64,000 nt of DNA from Beggiatoa leptomitoformis (lineage in GTDB: Bacteria > Pseudomonadota > Gammaproteobacteria > Beggiatoales > Beggiatoaceae): NCBI RefSeq assembly GCF_001305575.3, contig NZ_CP012373.2:992001-1056000 (forward strand), written 5' to 3'. The notes under the pieces were generated by a model that saw only the letters and a list, made by a program, of their open reading frames with translations, was not told where the DNA came from and did no database searches. Below, one piece after another: positions 18,944 to 28,123 of the stretch; within the stretch, counting starts at the first letter, position 1, and every line of letters starts with the position of its first letter. Position numbers and translations under genes: made by a program.

Positions 18944-19798
18944 TCATTCTTTGCGGGTATATAATAACTGTGTGATTTGCTCGGAAACTAAACCAATCAG
19001 GAAAATGAGGATAGAGGTGGTAAATAAAACCGCGCCCATATTGGTGAATCGTCCATCGGTAAAGAAGGTATAAAAATAGTAAAATAGTGCAAAAATAAAA
19101 AAACCGACGCTTAAAGAACCAAATAGTTTTAGTGGTGCGTATAATGTACCGATTTTAAATATAATTAATAAAAAACGTATTCCATCCCGCAAAATTTTAA
19201 TATGACTTTTACCTATTCGCTTATGTGCAATGATTGGAATGTAGCAAACGCTATAACCCGCACGGAAAAACGCCATTGTAATCGTTGTGGGATAAGAAAA
19301 AGTATTGGGTAATAAAGATAAAAACTCTTTAAATTTGTTGGCACGTACAGCACGAAAACCTGAAGTTAAATCAGCAATGGGTTGTTCTACCATCCAACTG
19401 GCTAATTTATTATAAAAAGTGTTGGCGAATAGGCGGGCAGTACTGGCTTGAGATTCCATTCCCCGCGCCCCAACAACCATATCATGTCCCTTCTCTATCT
19501 CGGCTAATAAACGTTCAATATCGGCAGGATCATGTTGTCCATCGGCATCCATAAAGATAAGAACATCCCCTGTTGCATTGCGTGCACCTGTTTTAATTGC
19601 CGCACCATTACCTTTTCTGTAAGGATGACGAACAACAGTTGCACCCAGTTGGGTTGCTATTTCTGCTGAATTATCAGACGAGCCGTCATCAACAACAATG
19701 ATTTCAGCATGGGCATATAAGGCGGTTAATTTCTGCAACGTACCTTGTAAGGCTTGAGATTCGTTTAAGCAAGGTAAAATAATGCTAAGGCTTGTCAT
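18944..19798 (-). CDS. GT2 family polyprenyl-phosphate glycosyltransferase (DPM1-like)
   Basis: 284 residues. GT-A catalytic domain (about 1-205): SIILPCLNES, VVDDGSSDNSAE, YRKGNGAAIKTGA and the DXD-type MDADGQHDP. Two TM segments follow (about 222-242 and 252-272). This architecture belongs to the dolichol/undecaprenyl-phosphate mannose or glucose synthase group, which charges a lipid carrier for use by GT-C enzymes on the far side of the membrane. It overlaps the end of the TMTC-like gene by 14 bp, so it is the last gene of the pilin-linked run. I infer that it supplies the lipid-linked sugar donor for the two TMTC-like proteins. Confidence 0.87.
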   Translation of the reverse strand: MTSLSIILPCLNESQALQGTLQKLTALYAHAEIIVVDDGSSDNSAEIATQLGATVVRHPYRKGNGAAIKTGARNATGDVLIFMDADGQHDPADIERLLAEIEKGHDMVVGARGMESQASTARLFANTFYNKLASWMVEQPIADLTSGFRAVRANKFKEFLSLLPNTFSYPTTITMAFFRAGYSVCYIPIIAHKRIGKSHIKILRDGIRFLLIIFKIGTLYAPLKLFGSLSVGFFIFALFYYFYTFFTDGRFTNMGAVLFTTSILIFLIGLVSEQITQLLYTRKE

Positions 19799-21719
19799 CT
19801 TCTTTCCCAGTTATGTTAGGGTTTTGCACCAAAAGTGCTTTATGAGCTAATGATTCTAATATATTCAAATCTTGTATAAATAGTGCGCGATTCGCAAAAG
19901 TTAATTTATTGCGCATCAGTTGGGTTTGCGTGAGTACATCCTGATAACGTTGTGCTGTTGCTAGCCAACGAATCATATTAAGATGTAGTTGTGCATCATA
20001 TTCTAATGCCAGTGATTTATTCGCCAAGTCAACGGCTAAAGGTATATTTTTTTCAAATACCAATAAATCACTGTAAATGGCATAAATATCTTTCAAATGA
20101 ATATAGCTGTTTGGGTTATCAATCAAATTTTGTAAAATAAGATTAACTGTTGCTAACGGAACGATAGAACACTTGTTCTGTTTATGCCATCCCGCAATGG
20201 TATTAATTCCTTCTAGTGAACCATTTGTGACGCGCCCTGTGCGGGTTTTTTCTAATAGGAGTGGCATATCAGGTTCTTGTACCTGATCACTAAAACAGCG
20301 AAATGCTAACCATAACAAATAAGCCGATGTATCATCGGGATTATTGTTTATCATTTGCTGATGATAGGTTTGCGCTTTTGCAAATTCACCAAGTGTTGCT
20401 AATGCCGAGGCTGCTTGTGACTGTGCATAATAGGAATGTGGTCTTTCTTTTGCCCAAACAATGGCTTGTTTCGCAGTATTACTCCATATATCCACTTCTA
20501 CAGCCGTTTTCAGTCCCATAATGCCTATCCAAAGCAAAACTAACCCACTTATTAAGTAACGGAATAAGGGTTTTTGCACGCGCTGTACAACCCACACAAT
20601 GCCATAAACAAACCCCCATAAAATACCAACCATTGCTAAATAGTTACGATGTTCAAAATAAATAACCAGCGGAATAATACTGGACTCTAGTAAGTGACCA
20701 CTAAAAAACCAAAGTATTCCACCCGTTATAATAGTAAATCGTTTATGCAATAGAAGTGCTGTACCCAATAAACCCAGAATAAAAACAACGGTTATCAGTG
20801 TTAAGGGTGGCGTAAGCAGCGAGCGAGAAAGGGGGAAATCATCCTGAAACAACCCGAAAGGATTGGTATTGATTAGCAAAATTTTAGAAATATAATCAAC
20901 TAATACGTGGCTTTGTGTTAGCAACCGCTCGGTTAAATTAAAATCGCGTATAGCATAAATATTTAAAAAACTACCAAATTTACTGCCTATATACCCTAAA
21001 AACAGAAATATCGGCAGGTAGAGAAAAAAACTTGCCCATATTTGCCACATACGTGTACGTGGCGTAGCGGACAAAATGGTAAATTCTAAGGCTAATACGT
21101 AAAAAAGAATTAAAATCCCATTTTCCTTACTTAACAATGCAAGGATGCCACCGCCACCAATACCAATAGACATTAAAACTAAGGATTTATATTTAGCAAC
21201 AGTAAGATACTGTCTGCCATATAAGTAAACGACAAGTCCTAATACGGTAAATAACGCCGAGAGTTGCGTCATTCTTTGTACAACGTACAACGTTGTTGAA
21301 ACATTTAGGGGATGAATCAACCATAATGTACTGGTTAAGAAGGCAAATAAAAGAGATTGCTCTTCAGTCAAGCCTAAATATTTTGTAAGCTGCAATAGCA
21401 GTAAGAAAAGCAAACAACCCGTTAATAAGTGCAGCAATAGATTAACGTATTTAAATGCCCATATATCACCTGCTTGCCACGCATCAACTTGTAAGGCAAA
21501 ACTCAACAGGGAAATAGGTCGTCCTAATTCGCCCGCAATCCCTTGTCCAACAAATTTATACCAATCCTGTGCTGTTTTTATACTGTCTAAATCGCCCAGA
21601 TTACTATAATCATCAAAAATCAATCCGCCTTGCAATCCAGCCCAATATAGCCAGCCACAGCCAGCAAGTGCGGAGAAAAATAATAGGGCATAGCGAAGTT
21701 GCACTGTAGATGAGTTCAT
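19785..21719 (-). CDS. TMTC-like GT-C membrane protein with TPR tail (copy 2)
   Basis: 644 residues from the ATG at 21719. Residues 1-410 contain about ten TM segments. After TM1 comes LIFDDYSNL (acidic pair D36/D37 in the first outer loop), then GRPISLLSFALQ, HPLNVSTTLYVVQRM, LLSKENGILILFY and YFEHRNYLAMVG, a pattern of bacterial proteins related to eukaryotic TMTC O-mannosyltransferases. Residues from about 420 form helical TPR-like repeats (SYYAQSQAASALATLGEFAKAQTYHQQM). It shares long stretches with the next gene upstream, so the two are tandem paralogues. The soluble TPR domain would lie outside the cytoplasm if topology follows TMTC. Glycosyltransferase activity is inferred. Confidence 0.75.
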   Translation of the reverse strand: MNSSTVQLRYALLFFSALAGCGWLYWAGLQGGLIFDDYSNLGDLDSIKTAQDWYKFVGQGIAGELGRPISLLSFALQVDAWQAGDIWAFKYVNLLLHLLTGCLLFLLLLQLTKYLGLTEEQSLLFAFLTSTLWLIHPLNVSTTLYVVQRMTQLSALFTVLGLVVYLYGRQYLTVAKYKSLVLMSIGIGGGGILALLSKENGILILFYVLALEFTILSATPRTRMWQIWASFFLYLPIFLFLGYIGSKFGSFLNIYAIRDFNLTERLLTQSHVLVDYISKILLINTNPFGLFQDDFPLSRSLLTPPLTLITVVFILGLLGTALLLHKRFTIITGGILWFFSGHLLESSIIPLVIYFEHRNYLAMVGILWGFVYGIVWVVQRVQKPLFRYLISGLVLLWIGIMGLKTAVEVDIWSNTAKQAIVWAKERPHSYYAQSQAASALATLGEFAKAQTYHQQMINNNPDDTSAYLLWLAFRCFSDQVQEPDMPLLLEKTRTGRVTNGSLEGINTIAGWHKQNKCSIVPLATVNLILQNLIDNPNSYIHLKDIYAIYSDLLVFEKNIPLAVDLANKSLALEYDAQLHLNMIRWLATAQRYQDVLTQTQLMRNKLTFANRALFIQDLNILESLAHKALLVQNPNITGKEDDKP

Positions 21720-21756
21720 TGCCAACTATTTAGTTAATTAATAAGAATAAACCTGC

Positions 21757-23673
21757 TTATTTATGTTCAGCCAATTGTTTCTTCCAAAAGGCAATATCAT
21801 CTTTATACAGTGTTTGTTGTAATGGCGTAAATGTTTGTAAAATGGTCGTGAACACTTGTTGTGCTTCAGTAACACGATTTAATTTTAATAACCAAGCCAC
21901 TCGCCAGAAATGGAAAACAGGGGTGACATCCTTCAGTAATATTGCTTGACTAATACTATTCAACGCAGATTCATATTGTTCGTTATAGCCATAAGACAAG
22001 GCTTGTAACACATAAATATTGCGTTTCTGTTGCCCAACTCTTGGATTAGCCAATAAATATGTCAGCATGTTTTCAACAGATTGCACAGGAATTAACTCAC
22101 AGCCACCATTCGCCTGTTCAAGGATAATGCTATTTAATGCGGCAATTGTTGCTGAGTCAACCACGGCTGTTTGAAGTTTTTTATAAAGGTCTTCAAGTTC
22201 AACTTGATGTTTTCCATTGCCAAAACAACGTTTACCATAGAGCAACATCATAGGGCCTGTTTCATCAGGAAACCGCTCAATCATATTTTGATATACCTGT
22301 TCCCCTTGTTCGGAAAGACCTTGATTAAAATAGACAGAGGCCGCATGGGATTGTGCCATTGGCGAGTAAGGATGTTTTTCTGCTAATAAACCCGCCTGAT
22401 AAAGTGGGGCTGCCCAAATTGTTGCTTGTATCCAACACAAATAAACCATGAAAAATAGCCAAGCAATACTGGACGTAACAACTATCCATTGTAAATTATC
22501 TTGTTTTAAACGGTCATATAACCAGAAAAGACCATAGACCATTCCCACCCCAACCCCTACCAGCGGGAGGTAGTTGCGATGTTCAAAATATAACATCAGG
22601 GGAACAAAACTGGATTCTAATACATGTCCAGCAAAAAACCATAAAACACTAAACGCAAACAGAGGATATATTTTTCTAAACCAACAGGCTAATCCAAATA
22701 AAGCGAGAATAAATATCGTTGTAAAAAGCGTAATGGGCGGCGTTAATAACCCATGAGAAGGCAGATAATCATCATGAGCCAATCCGTATTGGTCGGGGCG
22801 TACTAATAATATTTGCCCCATATAATCAACAAGTACACGGCTTTGTGTTAATAACCGTTCAGAAACGTCAATACCCAGTGAAGCGTAGCCTGCTTGAAAT
22901 TTGCCTAGTCCCAAACTGAGAAATAAGTAACCAACAACAGCAAAACAGGGCAAGTCAATGAATAGGGTTTTCCAATATCGCCAATAAAGCGGCGTTTTTA
23001 GTTTTTGTAATAAAGTTGCTTCTAAAACAAATATATAAAATACTAGTAATACACCATTTTCCTTACTGAAGGCAGCTAAAATCCCCCCTCCAATAACCCC
23101 CGCCGTTACTAAGAAAAACCCCAATTTTAGGCGGTTCTCTGCGAGTAAATAACGTCCTTTTAAATAGAATATGATGCCTACCAAGATAAACAGGGTAGAA
23201 AGTTGTGCCATGCGTTGCACAATATAAAGCGTGGTTGAAACTTGGATGGGGTGCAATAACCAAATAGCGGTCACTAAAAAAATGAGCAGTGAACAACGAA
23301 CGGGCGTTAATGCAAAAAAACGCGAGAGTAAAACCAATACCCAAAAAACAAGACAACCATTTAACAAGTGAAGCATTAAATTAATATATTTAAAGGGTTC
23401 TACTTGTGGCCAAGAGTGATATTGCAAAGCAAAGGATAAGAGCGAAAGTGGACGACCTAACTCACCTGCAGCACCTTCAGTGATAAATTGTCCAAGTTTT
23501 AACCAAAAATTATTTTCATCAAAATCTTTCAATGTATGCAAATTTGCATAATCATCAAAAATTAAGATGCCATTCAAATAAGGGAGAAAAAGGAGGGCGC
23601 AACCAATGATGAGAGAGAAAAACAATAATCCAAAAAGTAACGCTTTAAGTGAAAACGCTTGTAGTAATTTCAT
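21757..23673 (-). CDS. TMTC-like GT-C membrane protein with TPR tail (copy 1)
   Basis: 638 residues. It has the same plan as its downstream paralogue: TM1, LIFDDYANL (D40/D41), GRPLSLLSFALQYH, FKYINLMLHLLNGC, HPIQVSTTLYIVQRM, FSKENGVLLVFYIF, SRVLVDYMGQILLV, YFEHRNYLPLVGVG, then a TPR-like helical tail from about residue 425 (SPMAQSHAASVYFNQGLSEQGEQVYQNM). The paired aspartates after TM1 are where GT-C enzymes place catalytic acids. The gene begins 81 bp after the pilin stop, beyond a strong terminator, so it is read by leak-through or from its own promoter. The two copies may add different sugars or act on different proteins. Confidence 0.75.
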   Translation of the reverse strand: MKLLQAFSLKALLFGLLFFSLIIGCALLFLPYLNGILIFDDYANLHTLKDFDENNFWLKLGQFITEGAAGELGRPLSLLSFALQYHSWPQVEPFKYINLMLHLLNGCLVFWVLVLLSRFFALTPVRCSLLIFLVTAIWLLHPIQVSTTLYIVQRMAQLSTLFILVGIIFYLKGRYLLAENRLKLGFFLVTAGVIGGGILAAFSKENGVLLVFYIFVLEATLLQKLKTPLYWRYWKTLFIDLPCFAVVGYLFLSLGLGKFQAGYASLGIDVSERLLTQSRVLVDYMGQILLVRPDQYGLAHDDYLPSHGLLTPPITLFTTIFILALFGLACWFRKIYPLFAFSVLWFFAGHVLESSFVPLMLYFEHRNYLPLVGVGVGMVYGLFWLYDRLKQDNLQWIVVTSSIAWLFFMVYLCWIQATIWAAPLYQAGLLAEKHPYSPMAQSHAASVYFNQGLSEQGEQVYQNMIERFPDETGPMMLLYGKRCFGNGKHQVELEDLYKKLQTAVVDSATIAALNSIILEQANGGCELIPVQSVENMLTYLLANPRVGQQKRNIYVLQALSYGYNEQYESALNSISQAILLKDVTPVFHFWRVAWLLKLNRVTEAQQVFTTILQTFTPLQQTLYKDDIAFWKKQLAEHK

Positions 23674-23703
23674 TGTAAATAGTTTTCTCTTAAAATTACA
23701 CAG

Positions 23704-23731
23704 AAAAAAACCCGCCTTAAGGGCGGGTTTT
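23704..23731 (-). terminator. Terminator after the pilin gene
   Basis: CCCGCC at 23711-23716 pairs with GGCGGG at 23722-23727. On the minus strand seven T follow directly. It lies between the pilin stop (23755) and the first TMTC-like gene, so it should sharply reduce transcription of the downstream genes relative to the pilin. Confidence 0.88.
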
Positions 23732-23754
23732 AACTACCAACTCAAACGATTAGA

Positions 23755-24159
23755 CTATTTGCAGTTTGTAGGGACGTATTTGTAAATGTCATTCGCTGAG
23801 CTATCAACCTTACATGTCCATGTTTGGGTAACGTTGTTGTAAGAGAATACAACGGCTCCAGTGATTTTTGTGACTGTTGCTAGGTAAACACCAACAGTAT
23901 CCGCTTGTTGTGTAAGGCTGGTAACATATTTACCACGGGTTTTAGCATTGACAGAAGCTGGTTTTGGGAAAACATTTTTACTGCTATACCATTCTTCGCT
24001 AGGAGTCTTCAAACCACCGAGTAATTGGACGGCTTCAGAGACTTGGGCTCTCTTGATGTAGTCGGTGTAAGCAGGGATAGCGATAGCAGCTAAAATACCG
24101 ATAATCGCGACAACGATCATGAGTTCGATTAAGGTAAAACCTTTTTGTGTGGTTTTCAT
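23755..24159 (-). CDS. pilA: Type IV major pilin-like protein
   Basis: 134 residues from the ATG at 24159, with TAGGAG upstream. Prepilin with short leader KTTQKG cleaved before Phe: [19 protein letters not shown], with the conserved Glu at mature position 5. The remaining ~105 residues form a small globular domain with a C-terminal Cys pair (WTCKVDSS... PTNCK) in the usual D-loop position. It is read from a putative sigma-54 promoter at 24252-24268 and has a strong terminator, both typical of major pilin genes. Two TMTC-like proteins and a GT2 follow on the same strand, suggesting the pilin is a glycosylation target. Confidence 0.9.
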   Translation of the reverse strand: MKTTQKGFTLIELMIVVAIIGILAAIAIPAYTDYIKRAQVSEAVQLLGGLKTPSEEWYSSKNVFPKPASVNAKTRGKYVTSLTQQADTVGVYLATVTKITGAVVFSYNNVTQTWTCKVDSSANDIYKYVPTNCK

Positions 24160-24251
24160 GAGCAATTACTCCTAAAATTCTGTGGAAGTTTTTGTATTTA
24201 AACTTAAACCTTGCAGTTGCGTGCTTATATTTGCAAGTTCGCTTGTACATT

Positions 24252-24268
24252 AAGCAGGGAGTGTGCCA
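24252..24268 (-). promoter_or_regulatory. Sigma-54 promoter of the pilin gene
   Basis: On the minus strand the sequence is TGGCACACTCCCTGCTT, against consensus TGGCAC-N5-TTGC(A/T). The GG and GC pairs are separated by exactly 10 bases, as required. It lies about 95 bases before the pilin ATG, leaving an mRNA leader of about 80 bases. The rest of the 320-bp divergent spacer (24160-24479) must also hold the promoter of the CYTH-CHAD gene, which I cannot pinpoint. Confidence 0.75.
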
Positions 24269-24479
24269 TCTTTTTGCTAAATATTAACTCGTTTAATTTT
24301 ATAAAGTTATTCGTTTTTATCGATAAGCATTTTTTGGATGTGCTGAAAATCCACAGTTTTTATTGCTGAACAACAGCACTTTTTGCACAGTTATTAGGGT
24401 TTATGTTTTATTCTTCCCTATATCCCTTGTTTGCCTTTATGATGTAGCGATTTTCTCAAATTTTACGCGCGGAATAATA

Positions 24480-25994
24480 ATGTCTATTGAAACAGAATTA
24501 AAACTGCATTTTGCTCCTGATGATGCTGAATATATAAAGCAACATCCTCTCTTGTTAGCCGTTCAACAAGACGAACCTAAGCGACTATACAATACTTATT
24601 TTGATACAGTAGATTGTGCTTTATTACAACGCGGAATTGGTTTACGGGTGCGACGAATTAACGATAAACGGATTCAAACCGTTAAAACGGCAGGAACGGT
24701 TATCAATGGTTTACATCAACGACAAGAATGGGAAACGGAAATTCACGGAGATATACCCGATTTTAAGTTGATGCCAAAAAATTTATTGCCCAGCCGATTT
24801 TTACATAAAAAAAACTTAAAAAATATTCTTCCCGTTTTTACGACTGATTTTGTTCGACAAACATGGCTTATTGAATTTAATGGGAGTCGTATCGAAGTCG
24901 CGCTGGATCAAGGGGAAATCACGACACTAACAAATCGTATTCCATTACACGAAATTGAATTAGAACTAAAGGCCGGTTCTGCGGATAATTTGTATCAACT
25001 GGCACTCAATTTTCAAGAAAAAATCCCGCTTATTATTGAAAATAGAAGCAAAGCTGCACGGGGTTATGGTTTATACAATCCTTGTCCACCACAGTTTTAT
25101 AAGGCCCATGAGATAACGCTTAGCACAGAGGCGACGGCTGAAGAGGCGTTTGCACAGTTGTTATGGCATTGTTTAGCACATTTGCAGGCAAACGAAGCAA
25201 TGGTGTTGTATGGTACGCACCCCGAAGGTGTGCATCAAATGCGTGTTGCTTTACGACGGTTACGCTCTTGTTTAAGTCTGTATAAACCACTAATTCCAGC
25301 AAGTACTTACACTGAATTACAAGGTGAGTTTAAATGGTTGGGAAGTATCTTGGGTATGGCTCGTGATTGGGATGTATTCAGTTTAAATCTTCAACAGATG
25401 GAAGAACAGATTGATGATCCAAAAATCCTTGCTGATTTACAAGCCATTGCACTTGACTTTAAAACCCGTGCTTACACGCTGGTACGTCACAGTTTAACCC
25501 TCCCGCGTTATAGCCGTTTATTATTGTCGTTTAGTCATTGGATTACGAAGCGAACATGGCGCGATACCTTAACGGGAGAGGCATTGCTTGCCTTAACACA
25601 GCCTGTGAGTGATTTTGCGAGTCAAATATTAGGGCAATATGACAAGCGAATTAGTAAGCAAGGGAAAAATCTAATCCAACTCCCACCAGAAAAAAAACAC
25701 AAGCTACGAATTCTTATTAAAAAGATGGTCTATGGCACACGCTTTTTTGCCTCACTGTATTCAGGTAAAACAACCCGTGAGTTCAGCAAGTCACTCGCTA
25801 CATTGCAAGATGATTTAGGCGTGTTGAATGATGTCAATATTGCAGATGAATTGCTCACACAAGCGAGTATCGCTGCGGATGCTCCCGTTCGCCATTTTCT
25901 AAAAGGTTGGTATGCACATCAACAGATTGCACACATAACACTTTTGGCTGAACATTGGCACACATTCCAACAACAACGGGCTTTTTGGAAATAA
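24480..25994 (+). CDS. CYTH-CHAD domain protein (triphosphatase-like)
   Basis: 504 residues from the ATG at 24480. Extending to 24363 would add 39 residues with no family match. The N-terminal CYTH domain (1-200) starts with the ExExK signature ETELKL and continues with basic and acidic strand residues such as RVRRIND and EIELELK, which line the triphosphate tunnel. The C-terminal CHAD domain (about 215-500) has GVHQMRVALRRLRS, a histidine/arginine-rich polyphosphate-binding motif, and a later repeat around KKHKLRILIKKMVYGTRFF. E. coli YgiF, of the same layout, is an inorganic triphosphatase. CHAD domains also bind polyphosphate. It stands alone. Confidence 0.9.
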   Translation: MSIETELKLHFAPDDAEYIKQHPLLLAVQQDEPKRLYNTYFDTVDCALLQRGIGLRVRRINDKRIQTVKTAGTVINGLHQRQEWETEIHGDIPDFKLMPKNLLPSRFLHKKNLKNILPVFTTDFVRQTWLIEFNGSRIEVALDQGEITTLTNRIPLHEIELELKAGSADNLYQLALNFQEKIPLIIENRSKAARGYGLYNPCPPQFYKAHEITLSTEATAEEAFAQLLWHCLAHLQANEAMVLYGTHPEGVHQMRVALRRLRSCLSLYKPLIPASTYTELQGEFKWLGSILGMARDWDVFSLNLQQMEEQIDDPKILADLQAIALDFKTRAYTLVRHSLTLPRYSRLLLSFSHWITKRTWRDTLTGEALLALTQPVSDFASQILGQYDKRISKQGKNLIQLPPEKKHKLRILIKKMVYGTRFFASLYSGKTTREFSKSLATLQDDLGVLNDVNIADELLTQASIAADAPVRHFLKGWYAHQQIAHITLLAEHWHTFQQQRAFWK

Positions 25995-26095
25995 TGGTTT
26001 TCTTAAGCCAGCCTTCATATTGTTTCCTCATTAAGTTGTTATTATGTCACCGTTGTTTATTGATTCCCTTTATAACTGCTTAATTACAGGTAAAC

Positions 26096-26797
26096 ATGAT
26101 GAAAGAAGAGAATAATCCCCCGCGTTTACAAAAAATCCCTGTCTGGGATTTGCCAGTACGCTTATTTCATTGGATATTAGTTCTTTTAATCGTTGGATTA
26201 TGGGCGACAACGGAGGAAGATGTGTATTACGACATGACGCTACACACCTACTTAGGCTATAGCGTTTTAGCCCTCGTTTTATTTCGTATTTTATGGGGAT
26301 TTGTTGGAAGTAAACACGCCCGTTTCAGCGATTTTATTTATGGTATTCCTGCAACACTCGCGTATTTAAAACATTTGCCCAGTCGCCAACCCAGTGCATA
26401 CATTGGACATAATCCCGTTGGCGGATGGTCGGTTATTTTTCTCTTGTTAGCACTCTTAGTACAAACAGGAACAGGTTTATTTGCAGATGATGATATTTTT
26501 ACAACGGGCGCATTTGCTAAATTTGTTTCTTCAGATACCAGCCATTTCCTAACCGAAGTTCACGAAATCAACTTTAATATTTTGATGTTGTTAGTTGGCT
26601 TACACATAGCAGCTATTCTGTTTTACCGCTTTTACAAAAGAGTAAACCTAGTAAAACCTATGATTGTAGGAACAAAAGAAGTCAGCCCTGAACAAGCACT
26701 CACAGCGAAAAAATTTGCCAGTGCATGGTTAGCCTTGTTTTTACTAGGTCTAACGGGAAGCGGGGTCTATTTGGCTGTTTTTATCTGGGCTAAGTAA
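26096..26797 (+). CDS. Cytochrome b561-family membrane protein
   Basis: 233 residues. Two adjacent ATG codons (26096 and 26099) follow AGG. The start VWDLPVRLFHWILVLL is the classic opening of bacterial b561/HydC-type cytochromes. Four main TM segments are visible (about 23-42, 56-75, 105-125 and 155-180) plus a C-terminal one (about 205-228). Candidate heme-ligand histidines are in LFHW, TLHTYLGY, EVHEIN and GLHIAAI. These proteins pass electrons between quinones and periplasmic c-type cytochromes or dehydrogenases. The redox partner is not in the immediate neighbourhood. A large hairpin follows the gene. Confidence 0.87.
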   Translation: MMKEENNPPRLQKIPVWDLPVRLFHWILVLLIVGLWATTEEDVYYDMTLHTYLGYSVLALVLFRILWGFVGSKHARFSDFIYGIPATLAYLKHLPSRQPSAYIGHNPVGGWSVIFLLLALLVQTGTGLFADDDIFTTGAFAKFVSSDTSHFLTEVHEINFNILMLLVGLHIAAILFYRFYKRVNLVKPMIVGTKEVSPEQALTAKKFASAWLALFLLGLTGSGVYLAVFIWAK

Positions 26798-26814
26798 ATA
26801 CAATACAAAAAATC

Positions 26815-26847
26815 GCGCTAAATACAATAACTAGCTGTATTTAGCGC
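26815..26847. terminator. 12-bp perfect hairpin downstream of the cytochrome b561 gene
   Basis: GCGCTAAATACA at 26815-26826 pairs exactly with 26836-26847. On the plus strand no T-run follows, whereas on the minus strand there is a T-rich run after it. It probably ends b561 transcription but is not a canonical plus-strand terminator. Confidence 0.55.
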
Positions 26848-27207
26848 AAATCTCCATGCATTACAAACACGTTTCTAGTGGATATTAGAAGACAGAATTC
26901 GGGGAAAAGCACCGTTTTTTTCTATACATTTTGGCATAATCAGTGCTTAATTTCGCTTTAAACAACAAGACAATGACAACTATTGATTGCATCTACAGGC
27001 TTATATTTACTACAATGATAGGCTTGCCTGAATGACATGATGCCATAAAAACAAAGCGTTGAGGCTTTTTACTTAACTAACGACTTTATATCGCATTCCA
27101 TCATTCAATACTATTTTGTCGAATAGAATAGTAAAGTGTCACGATATACTCGACAAACGATTGTTTCTCAACTACCAATTGAATTATTTTCATCCTTAAA
27201 GACCCCT
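26848..27207. other. Spacer upstream of the LysR-type gene
   Basis: About 360 bases without a convincing gene. Only a short AAGCAC/GTGCTT pair around 26908-26948 and a small GC-poor hairpin near 27053 are visible. It should contain the promoter of the GcvA-like regulator, but no clear -35/-10 pair stands out. Confidence 0.5.
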
Positions 27208-28122
27208 ATGCGCCGTTTACCGCCTTTAAATTCCATTCGAGCTTTTGAAGCTGCTGCCCGTCACCTAAGCTTTAATGTCGCAGCGGATGAACTCAGCGTA
27301 ACGCCCTCAGCAATCAGTCATCAAATTCGTTTGCTGGAGGATTTTCTAGGCGTGAAATTATTTCGCCGTTTAAATCGCCAAGTTATATTAACACCTGAAG
27401 GACAAAGCTATTTACCTACGGTTAGTGCCGTATTTGAGCAATTACACACTGCAACAGACCGTATTGCCTCTAATCGCACAACAGGGCCGCTAAATATGAG
27501 CGTTACCCCTTCTTTTGCAATTCGTTGGCTAGTTCCTCGTTTAACACGCTTTCAAATTGCTTACCCTGAAATAGAGGTGCGTTTGGTCACATCCGTAGAA
27601 TTTGTTGATTTTTCTCGTTCTGATATTGACTTGATGATTCATTTTGAAAAAGGGACAGACCAAGAAAATCTTTATTGCCACCCATTAATGGCAGAGGAAT
27701 TAGTTCCCGTGTGTAATCCTGATTATCAGCAAAACTTTCCCTTGCGTCATTTAAATGATTTACAACAGGCAACCTTATTACAAGTATCTGTTAGAAGTGA
27801 TGATTGGCGATTATGGTTGAATGCGGCACAAGTGGATGTGGGTGATCCACAACGCGGGCCTAAATTTAATACGATTTCATTAGCCTTAGAAGCGGCTATT
27901 GCAGGGTTAGGCGTTGCCATTACTGACCGTAAATTAGTCACACAAGATTTAAAAGCAGGAAAGTTAGTTGTACCGTTTGAAATTCAATTGCCTAACGTTT
28001 ACTACTATTACATTGCTTATCCGAAGGAATATGAAGCCAATGTAAAAATTATGGCCTTTAGAGATTGGTTATTATCCGAAGTTGCAGCAGTAGAGGAAGA
28101 ATCTTTATTAACGATTAATTAA
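27208..28122 (+). CDS. LysR-type transcriptional regulator, GcvA-like
   Basis: 304 residues from the ATG at 27208. A GTG at 27136 in the same frame would add 24 residues, but family members begin MxRRLPPLNxLRAFEAAARH exactly as here. The N-terminal winged HTH (about 8-65) shows NVAADELSVTPSAISHQIRLLEDFLGVKLFRR. The effector domain (about 90-295) has SFAIRWLVPRLTRFQ and GLGVAITD. GcvA in enterobacteria controls glycine cleavage, but related paralogues control other genes, such as beta-lactamase. No target gene is adjacent: the downstream neighbour converges, its stop lying 2 bp away. Confidence 0.88.
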   Translation: MRRLPPLNSIRAFEAAARHLSFNVAADELSVTPSAISHQIRLLEDFLGVKLFRRLNRQVILTPEGQSYLPTVSAVFEQLHTATDRIASNRTTGPLNMSVTPSFAIRWLVPRLTRFQIAYPEIEVRLVTSVEFVDFSRSDIDLMIHFEKGTDQENLYCHPLMAEELVPVCNPDYQQNFPLRHLNDLQQATLLQVSVRSDDWRLWLNAAQVDVGDPQRGPKFNTISLALEAAIAGLGVAITDRKLVTQDLKAGKLVVPFEIQLPNVYYYYIAYPKEYEANVKIMAFRDWLLSEVAAVEEESLLTIN

Positions 28123-28123
28123 A

